This document shows, piece after piece, positions 7,045 to 12,923 of a stretch of 12,923 nt of DNA. This DNA comes from Bacteroidales bacterium (GTDB lineage Bacteria > Bacteroidota > Bacteroidia > Bacteroidales > ML635J-15). The notes under the pieces were generated by a model. The model searched no databases. It worked only from the letters and a program-made list of their open reading frames with translations, and was not told where the DNA came from. The position numbers were made by a program, and so were the translations under genes. The DNA is taken from NCBI GenBank assembly GCA_028696755.1, contig JAQVGK010000037.1, forward strand, positions 1 to 12,923. Reading direction: 5' to 3'. Position 1 is the first letter of the stretch. Each line of letters starts with the position of its first letter.

Positions 7045-7145
7045 GTGCTCAATTAATTTGATTTGTAACTGTAAAGATATGAAAAGTTTAACTTTAATCT
7101 GTTTACAAAACTTTATTTGTTTTGTTTTTTGTTGCGATTCTCTAT

Positions 7146-8267
7146 TTAGAAGAAAAGATTTTCACAAATACTATCCGAAACAAACAATCCTTGTACGGAT
7201 AATTTTAAATATCCATTAGAAATAGTGTAAAAATCTTTGTTTAAATAACCAGTTTTAACTAATAAGTTATTGTAGGCATCTGAGCCAAAATCTTTTAGGA
7301 AGTTATCGAGGTTTATTCCCCTGGTTGTTCTTAAGCCTAACATTATGGTTTCGTTTATAATATTTTTTATGCTTAAGGATTCTATTTCTGGAGAGAAAAT
7401 TTTGTTTTTAGATTCGTTTATGTATTTATTTATGTCGCTGGAATTGTAAGCTCTTGTATTTTCATTAAACGAATGAGCGGAGGGACCAAATCCTGCATAA
7501 ATCGACCGATCCCAATACGATGAGTTGTGTTTTGAGATCTTTCCATCTTTTGCGAAATTTGAAATTTCGTATTGATCAAAACCAAATTTTGATGCTGTAT
7601 TAATTACAGTTGTAAAGTGATTAAAGCTTTCTTCTTCGCTAATTTTTTGAATTTTACCATTTTGCAATTGCTTGAACAATAGTGTTCCTGGCTCTATACC
7701 CAAATGATAAGCAGATAAATGTGTAATCGGTAGAGAAAGCATTTTCTCTAGTTGATTAGCAAGTTCGAGAGTTGAGAGGCCGTCAATACCATAAATTATA
7801 TCTGCACTTACATTTTCAAAACCAGCACTTGCGGCTTCAAATACAGAATTAATGGCAGTTTTAGAATCATGTCTTCGGCGCATTAGTTTAAGAATATTAT
7901 CGTCAAGACTCTGTAATCCGATACTCAATCGATTGATATTCAGCGATTTAGTTGATTTTAAGTATTCGCTACTAAGATCATCAGGATTTGCTTCTAATGT
8001 AATTTCGGCATTTTTCGCAATTTTGTAATTAAGGAATAGACTCTCAATTATAGATTCAATATAGCTTGGTTTAAACAATGAAGGAGTTCCACCACCAAAA
8101 TATATGCTTGTGAAAACTATATCATTGTAGAATTGCGAACGATGTTCTATTTCGGTTTTTATTGCCGTAAGAAACTCTATGTGCAAAGCAGAGTTTGCTA
8201 CAGAACAAAAATCACAATAACTGCATTTGCTTTTGCAAAATGGAATATGAATGTATAATCCTGGCAT
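7146..8267 (-). CDS. hemW: Radical SAM heme chaperone HemW
   Basis: A 373-residue protein of the HemN/HemW radical SAM family. The opening MPGLYIHIPFCKSKC is diagnostic, with iron-sulfur cysteines Cys11, Cys15 and Cys18 (CxxxCxxC). The SAM-binding FGGGTPSL is at about residues 57-64, then EANPDD (92-97) and LSIGLQS (114-120). The HemW-type C-terminal part has HNSSYW (247-252) and GFGPSAHSF (259-267). HemW binds heme and acts as a chaperone; it is not the coproporphyrinogen oxidase HemN, from which it differs by lacking the longer N-terminal region. Cys21 is an extra cysteine three residues after the cluster. The start is at 8267: the ATG shares one base with the corA stop (TAATG), and the frame upstream of it is only corA shadow. 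No other heme gene is in view. Confidence 0.93.
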   Translation of the reverse strand: MPGLYIHIPFCKSKCSYCDFCSVANSALHIEFLTAIKTEIEHRSQFYNDIVFTSIYFGGGTPSLFKPSYIESIIESLFLNYKIAKNAEITLEANPDDLSSEYLKSTKSLNINRLSIGLQSLDDNILKLMRRRHDSKTAINSVFEAASAGFENVSADIIYGIDGLSTLELANQLEKMLSLPITHLSAYHLGIEPGTLLFKQLQNGKIQKISEEESFNHFTTVINTASKFGFDQYEISNFAKDGKISKHNSSYWDRSIYAGFGPSAHSFNENTRAYNSSDINKYINESKNKIFSPEIESLSIKNIINETIMLGLRTTRGINLDNFLKDFGSDAYNNLLVKTGYLNKDFYTISNGYLKLSVQGLFVSDSICENLFF

Positions 8268-8269
8268 TA
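8265..8269 (-). promoter_or_regulatory. TAATG stop-start overlap, corA to hemW
   Basis: On the minus strand the corA stop TAA and the hemW start ATG share one A. This is a standard arrangement for translational coupling, so hemW translation probably depends on ribosomes finishing corA. It also fixes the hemW start. Confidence 0.8.
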
Positions 8270-9319
8270 AATCCACTTCTTTTTTCTGAACCAGATCAGC
8301 ATTGCAATAACAATAACAATCATTATCCCCAATACAGCAAAATAAGCCCATTTAATTCCGAGTTCAGGCATATAATGAAAGTTCATGCCATATAATCCGG
8401 CAATAAAAGTAAGAGGAATAAATATCGTGGAAATAATTGTAAGAACTTTCATTACATCGTTAGTTTTATTTCCTGTACGAGAGAGGTGAAGCTCTAGTAA
8501 TGCAGTAATAAGATCGCGCAAAACTCCGGCTCTTTCAATTACCTGAATAGTGTGGTCGTATAAGTCTCGGAAATACAATAGATTTTTCTTTTTAAGAATC
8601 TGAGTTTCACTTCTCTCAAGATGTGAAATTAGTTCTCTTAAAGGCCACACCGAGTTGTTTAGAACAAAAACCTCACGTTTAAATTTATAAATTCGATTCA
8701 AAATATTTTTATCATCTCCGTTAATGATTTTTGTTTCATAAAAATCGAGGTGTTCATCTAATTTTTCGAGCAGAATAAAGTAATTATCAACAATAACATC
8801 CATTAAAGAATATGCTAGATAATCGGATCCTAAACTACGAATTCTTGTTCCTTGTTTTTTTAACTTTTCGGTAACAGGATAAAAAATATTATTGTCTTTT
8901 TCGGCAAAACAAACTACAAAATTTTTACCTAAGACAATTGAAATATGTTCTTGCTCGATTTCTGCTCCAGAGCTTTTAAAATTAAGATTTTTAAGTACTA
9001 TTAAAACATTATCATCATAAAAATCGGCTTTTGGTCTTTGCTGAGTATTTAATATATCCTCTAGAGCAAGATTGTGAACTCCAAAAGCATTACCGACTTT
9101 TTCGACAATGCTGGTGTCGTGTAGTCCCGTAATTATAAGCAGTTGAGTTTTATTATCTTGATTATGAAACTTAATATCATCTGCCGAATTAATTATTTCA
9201 TACTCGCAGTTATCTTGTGAATAAAGATAGTTCTCGATACTTATTTTCTGAATCTTTTGCTTACCGGTATATAATACCGAGCCTGGATCCATTCCTTTTT
9301 TTATCTGATAATAGCTCAT
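8267..9319 (-). CDS. corA: CorA-type divalent metal ion transporter
   Basis: A 350-residue inner-membrane channel of the CorA family, which takes up Mg2+ and sometimes Co2+ or Ni2+ as a pentamer. The large N-terminal cytosolic part (residues 1 to about 285) has the typical alpha/beta domain and long helices, including FETKI-like and RELISHLER segments (YETKI at 194-198; LRELISHLERSE at 227-238). The signature GMN is at 311-313 in AGLYGMNF, directly after transmembrane helix 1 (about 292-310). Helix 2 is about 326-343, followed by the basic tail RKKKW. The stop overlaps the hemW start. The start ATG at 9319 is followed upstream by a 256-bp spacer with no other gene, so the promoter for corA-hemW should be there, though I could not identify its boxes with confidence. 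Confidence 0.94.
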   Translation of the reverse strand: MSYYQIKKGMDPGSVLYTGKQKIQKISIENYLYSQDNCEYEIINSADDIKFHNQDNKTQLLIITGLHDTSIVEKVGNAFGVHNLALEDILNTQQRPKADFYDDNVLIVLKNLNFKSSGAEIEQEHISIVLGKNFVVCFAEKDNNIFYPVTEKLKKQGTRIRSLGSDYLAYSLMDVIVDNYFILLEKLDEHLDFYETKIINGDDKNILNRIYKFKREVFVLNNSVWPLRELISHLERSETQILKKKNLLYFRDLYDHTIQVIERAGVLRDLITALLELHLSRTGNKTNDVMKVLTIISTIFIPLTFIAGLYGMNFHYMPELGIKWAYFAVLGIMIVIVIAMLIWFRKKKWI

Positions 9320-9382
9320 TAAATAGCAATTAAAATTTAAGTCTAATTAACTCCACAGAGGTTTTTGCTAATAAGCTTTTCT

Positions 9383-9524
9383 GGCATGGAGCATGGAGCA
9401 TGGAGCTGTTTATTACGAAATTTAACATTCGGCTTTTGGTAAAATATTTAAATTTAGAACAAAAGGTAAAAAGTTGTGCACTTAATGATGTGAGCCTCAT
9501 GCCCAATGCTCCATGCTCCATGCC
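9383..9524. repeat. Inverted pair of CATGGAG heptamer repeats
   Basis: The left arm at 9383-9406 is three and a bit units of CATGGAG (starting GGCATGGAGCATGGAGCAT). The right arm, 9506-9524, is the perfect 19-bp reverse complement of 9383-9401. The arms enclose about 104 AT-rich bases with no gene. No target-site duplication is evident at the outer edges. The element lies between the end of the adhesin gene (9576) and the corA start (9319), in the corA leader region. It may be a long-loop hairpin, a tiny non-autonomous element or a protein-binding pair; I cannot tell which. Confidence 0.85.
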
Positions 9525-9575
9525 AATTATAGCAGTTTCTTTCATTCTGACTACATGTTATTTTCTTAAATAGAA

Positions 9576-12500
9576 TTATCTTACAACGGTAACCGTACCA
9601 ACTCGGTTTGGTTCGTTTATATTTAAGATGATACAATAGATGTAAGATCCTGTTGGAACTGGGTCTCCATTATATGTCCCATCCCAGAATCCTTCTGTTC
9701 CAAGTTTTTCGTAAAGCAACTGTCCCCAGCGATTATAAATCTGAATTACAGCGCGAGGATAGAGATGTAAGTTTTCGATATACCATTCATCGTTATAACC
9801 ATCACCATTTGGAGAAAATGCTACAGGGAAGTGCAGACAATCAATTGCATTGTCGATAAGAGCAATTGGTCCGGCAATATATTGGCAGTTGTTAGAGTCT
9901 CTAACTTCCACAAAATACTCCCCTTCGTAAAGCGAATCGATAATGTATGATTCAGGGAATTCTCCATACATTAAAAACTCATATGGAGGAATACCACCAA
10001 TGCCTGCAATTTGGATATATCCATCGTGATTGCCATCGCAACTTGGATTACCTGTAATAAATGCAGCCGATAACGGAGCCGGATTTTCAAGGACAACTGT
10101 TGTGTCTGTTTCGCAACCGTTTCTGTCGGTTACGATCAGTGTATAATTACCTGGGCCAAGATTTCTTAGAGTGGCTTCGGTCATGCTGATACCATTTACA
10201 TACCATGTGTAAACATAAGGTGGAGTTCCACCACTAGCAAATCCGTTTATATAACCATCCTGAGCGCCATAACAGGTAATATTACGAACATTTACATCCA
10301 CACTAACCAAGCTAGATGGTTCGCCAATAAGAACCGAAATGCTGTCGGTACAGCCAAGGTCGTCGGTAACAGTTACCCAAGTTGTTCCAACCGGCAAATT
10401 GTTATTTGTTAATCCATTTCCACCCCATTGCCAAACTGCATCGAAAGGACCAGTACCTCCCGAAGGAATTACAGTTGCCGAGCCAGTGTTTTCGCCCATA
10501 CATAAAACATCAGCGAACGTTATGTCCAGAGTAAGAAGATCTGGTTGTGTTAGCTCAAATGTATCTGAACCCTGACAGCCCCATTCGTCAATTACAGTAG
10601 CGGAATAAGTACCTGGACGCAGGTTAAAGATTTCGGCTACAGCATCACCGGTTGACCATGAGTATTCACAATTTCCAGCAGCATTTAAAGGAGTAACCAA
10701 AAGAGCTCCAGTTGTGTCGCCAAAACATCTTATGATTTCGGTCTGTTCTATTTCGACACCAATAATTCCGATGTTTGGAATTTCGATGATTGTTTCATAG
10801 GTGCAACCAAAAGAATCTGATACTGTTAATCCAATTGGTCCGGATGGCATTCCCGAAACAACAGACAGAGTATCTCCGTTCTCCCATAAGTAGTGATATG
10901 GTCCTTCGCCTCCATGAGGAGTGATTTCGATAGCTCCCATTTGTTGATTACAAATAACAGGAGTAATAATTGATTCCACATATATAGAATCGGATTGCTC
11001 AATTTCGACAATGTCGCTTAGCGTACATCCGCGATGATCGGTTACTTCTACAGTATAGAACCATGCTGGTAAATTACTAGCTGTAAGTCCTACGGTTTCA
11101 GCAGGATCATCCCAAACCACATTGTATGGTTCGGTTCCACCATGAATTTCTACACTTACCGAACCTGTAGAATCTCCATAACAAGCCACATCAACAATGT
11201 CGATAAATGTTAATGTTAATGGTTCTGGTTCGGTAATTTCGACCTGAGCGGTAGTAGTACAACTATGGCTATCTGTAATTGTAACATTATAAATTCCTGG
11301 AGGTAAATCATTTAATGTTGAATCTTCGCTGTTTGTTTCGTCATCCCACAAATATGAGTACAATGGAGTTCCACCAACTGCTTCAACATTAACAAATGCA
11401 TCTGTATAACCGTTGCAACTTACAAATAATTGTCCTGTAATCGAGGCAACAAGTTGGTCGGGTTGCAATAATTCTGTACTATCGCTGTAAACACAATCAA
11501 AATCATCAGTAACTGTAATGTAATACCAGCCTGCAGCTACATCAGTAATAACTGGAGTTGTTGGATTTCCAGGAGCACTCCAGTTGTACTCGTATGGTGG
11601 CAAGCCGCCTGTAACAGTTGTCGAAATTGATCCATCGGTGTATCCGAAACAAGATGGTTCAACGTGTGTATACTCAATTGATACTCTTGACAAAACTGTC
11701 GTGGAAACCTCAGCAGTATCGGTACATGAATTAGAATCGGTGTAGTAATAAATTAAACTGTGATCTCCAGCACCTGCAGTAAAAGGATTGAAAATTGTGT
11801 CAGTAACACCAGCACCTTCGAATGTTCCTCCAGATGGTATAAGAACAGGATAAACATCAACATCATACAAGCAATACATACTGTCAATGCCGCTGATACT
11901 AACTACTGGAAGTGGATGAACAGTTACATCTACCATCGCTGAGTTTGTGCACGAATTTGCATCCGTGAATGTATAAGTTAATGTGAAAGTGCCAACTCCG
12001 GCTAGTGCTGGATCGAAACTTGTTCCATTAACTCCAGTTCCCGATAAAGTTCCACCCTCAGGAGATAATGTTAGCTCAACAACTGGCTCATTTAAACAGT
12101 ATTCTGAATCCAAGCCTGTGATTGTGACAACTGGAAGTGGGTTTACAATTATTTCGGTACTATCAACTGAGGTACATCCAATTACTGTTACTGTGTAATA
12201 TATGGTAAATGTACCATCTCCTGATGTTGATGGATCAAAAGTGCCTAAAAGATTGTCGGTTATACCAGTTCCACTCCATGTTCCTCCTGCTGTTGCAGCA
12301 ACAAAATCAAATGGTGGGTTATCAATACATATTGGTAAAACATCTGTTATTGTTGCATCTGGGTTTGGATTAACGATAATTGTAATATCATCGGTGTCGC
12401 TGCATGTTCCGTTTATTATTTCATGAATAATCAGATGATTTCCTACCCCAGCAACTCCCGGACTAAATAAACCATCAATATCCACACCATTGCCCGACCA

Positions 12501-12923
12501 TGTTCCCATGTCGTTGAGAGCTGTCAGTTGAATTGGATCATCCATCAAACAATAAACACCAGCATCGGTAATTTCAGCATCAAAGAACTCGTCAACCTGC
12601 ATATAAATTGTATCCGCAGTAAGACATGCTCCGATATTTATTGTGTAAATTATTTCGTGGGTTCCAGGACCAGCTGCTGATGGATCAAAATTACCAACTG
12701 CATCAGTTCCGTTACCACTCCATGTTCCACCTGGATCTACAGATGTAAGAAGTTGGATTCCAGAAGTTTCGCACACTGGACCTACAGATGTGATTGTTGG
12801 ATCTGGAGCTTGCTCAACGGTAATGTCAATGTCATCGGTATCAGAACACATTCCGTTGGTTATTGTGTACTGAATGTTGTGCACACCTGCCATTGCAACT
12901 ACAGGATCGAAGACTCCGTTTAT
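9576..12923 (-). CDS. Large modular surface protein with SprB repeats and T9SS type B (gliding-type) sorting domain, N-terminus missing
   Basis: An adhesin-like secreted protein; 1115 residues are visible and the frame stays open to the window edge, so ATG 12893 is internal (the ten preceding codons read INGVFDPVVA and continue a repeat). Counted from Met at 12893, residues 29-402 hold five Ig-like modules with GTWSGNGV-type cores. Residues 403-1019 hold eight SprB-type modules (DG.....GG.PPY.Y.W, then G.Y.V.V.D..GC). Residues 1020-1105 are the gliding motility-associated C-terminal domain: FPVAFSPNGDGYNDEWYI, then IYNRWGQLLYEK, WDGTYNGDPVPTGSYIY. Such tails direct type IX secretion of SprB-like adhesins and large cell-surface filaments. 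SprF/PorP-type partner genes often follow directly; none does here. A single cysteine pair recurs in every module. Its role may be adhesion or gliding, which needs the missing N-terminus and a phenotype to say more. Confidence 0.93.
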   Translation of the reverse strand: MNGVFDPVVAMAGVHNIQYTITNGMCSDTDDIDITVEQAPDPTITSVGPVCETSGIQLLTSVDPGGTWSGNGTDAVGNFDPSAAGPGTHEIIYTINIGACLTADTIYMQVDEFFDAEITDAGVYCLMDDPIQLTALNDMGTWSGNGVDIDGLFSPGVAGVGNHLIIHEIINGTCSDTDDITIIVNPNPDATITDVLPICIDNPPFDFVAATAGGTWSGTGITDNLLGTFDPSTSGDGTFTIYYTVTVIGCTSVDSTEIIVNPLPVVTITGLDSEYCLNEPVVELTLSPEGGTLSGTGVNGTSFDPALAGVGTFTLTYTFTDANSCTNSAMVDVTVHPLPVVSISGIDSMYCLYDVDVYPVLIPSGGTFEGAGVTDTIFNPFTAGAGDHSLIYYYTDSNSCTDTAEVSTTVLSRVSIEYTHVEPSCFGYTDGSISTTVTGGLPPYEYNWSAPGNPTTPVITDVAAGWYYITVTDDFDCVYSDSTELLQPDQLVASITGQLFVSCNGYTDAFVNVEAVGGTPLYSYLWDDETNSEDSTLNDLPPGIYNVTITDSHSCTTTAQVEITEPEPLTLTFIDIVDVACYGDSTGSVSVEIHGGTEPYNVVWDDPAETVGLTASNLPAWFYTVEVTDHRGCTLSDIVEIEQSDSIYVESIITPVICNQQMGAIEITPHGGEGPYHYLWENGDTLSVVSGMPSGPIGLTVSDSFGCTYETIIEIPNIGIIGVEIEQTEIIRCFGDTTGALLVTPLNAAGNCEYSWSTGDAVAEIFNLRPGTYSATVIDEWGCQGSDTFELTQPDLLTLDITFADVLCMGENTGSATVIPSGGTGPFDAVWQWGGNGLTNNNLPVGTTWVTVTDDLGCTDSISVLIGEPSSLVSVDVNVRNITCYGAQDGYINGFASGGTPPYVYTWYVNGISMTEATLRNLGPGNYTLIVTDRNGCETDTTVVLENPAPLSAAFITGNPSCDGNHDGYIQIAGIGGIPPYEFLMYGEFPESYIIDSLYEGEYFVEVRDSNNCQYIAGPIALIDNAIDCLHFPVAFSPNGDGYNDEWYIENLHLYPRAVIQIYNRWGQLLYEKLGTEGFWDGTYNGDPVPTGSYIYCIILNINEPNRVGTVTVVR
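9837..11687 (-). repeat. Eight SprB-type protein modules
   Basis: Module limits by residue (Met at 12893 = 1): 403-479, 480-557, 558-635, 636-709, 710-785, 786-860, 861-939, 940-1019, each 74-80 residues. The paired cysteines are 415/467, 493/545, 571/623, 648/697, 723/773, 798/848, 874/927 and 952/1003. The units are clearly related but diverged, so no recent duplication is evident. Confidence 0.85.
11688..12923 (-). repeat. Ig-like protein modules, five complete and one partial
   Basis: Limits by residue: partial module up to 28, then 29-101, 102-176, 177-252, 253-328 and 329-402, each about 73-76 residues. The core is GGTWSGNGV...F.P..AG.G.H.I.Y....G.C. Paired cysteines are 41/90, 115/164, 189/240, 266/315 and 341/390. 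More units of this kind probably follow beyond the right edge. Confidence 0.85.

Noticed and set aside
7072..7079. Possible Bacteroidota -7 box (TATCTTTA, minus strand) before the lipoprotein gene
   Set aside because: It resembles TAnnTTTG, but no -33 TTTG lies at the right distance, so it is too weak to annotate.
8268..8351. Longer hemW start at 8351
   Set aside because: The added 28 residues overlap corA coding sequence, are Cys-rich shadow, and precede the conserved start MPGLYIHIPF at 8267.
9330..9545. Small minus-strand frame in the corA leader
   Set aside because: It consists of the inverted heptamer arms and AT-rich filler; no start signal or conserved sequence is visible.
11983..12426. 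Plus-strand open frames within the adhesin gene
   Set aside because: They are shadows of the repetitive minus-strand coding sequence.
12891..12893. ATG at 12893 as the adhesin start
   Set aside because: The frame remains open to 12923 and the upstream codons continue the module pattern; no signal peptide is present there.

Overview
The window looks like a chromosomal segment of a low-GC, AT-rich member of the Bacteroidota, probably an environmental lineage (Bacteroidales/Marinilabiliales or Flavobacteriia-like; I cannot place it more finely). Three things point there. There is a TonB-dependent receptor with the phylum's typical plug. Two proteins end in type IX secretion system (T9SS) sorting domains, one type A and one type B (gliding motility-associated). 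The spacers carry short tandem repeats and little sign of Shine-Dalgarno sites.

Layout. Bases 1-5160 read on the plus strand: the 3' part of a TonB-dependent receptor; 19 bp later a secreted PKD-domain protein with a type A sorting tail; a 451-bp spacer full of hairpins and 6- and 7-bp tandem repeats that ends in a terminator-like hairpin; then a sirtuin and a D-2-hydroxyacid dehydrogenase 9 bp apart. The strand flips at 5160/5169, where two genes converge with 8 bp between their stop codons. From 5169 to the right edge everything reads on the minus strand. In transcription order it holds a very large repeat-built surface protein (N-terminus beyond the right edge), a 256-bp spacer with an inverted pair of heptamer repeats, corA, hemW (coupled to corA through TAATG), an orphan lipoprotein, a flavin reductase-like protein and an OsmC-family protein.

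How the parts fit together. The receptor and the T9SS cargo beside it may form an outer-membrane/cell-surface pair. The sirtuin and dehydrogenase both use NAD+ and are probably co-transcribed. The flavin reductase and OsmC proteins are a plausible redox/stress pair at the end of the minus-strand run. The large protein is an adhesin-like filament of at least five Ig-like and eight SprB-type modules, each with one cysteine pair 49-53 residues apart, closed by a CHU_C sorting domain. I see no defence system, CRISPR array, transposase, rRNA or tRNA. The least explained material is the structured, repeat-rich spacers at 3009-3459 and 9320-9575; no wholly new system can be claimed from this sequence alone.
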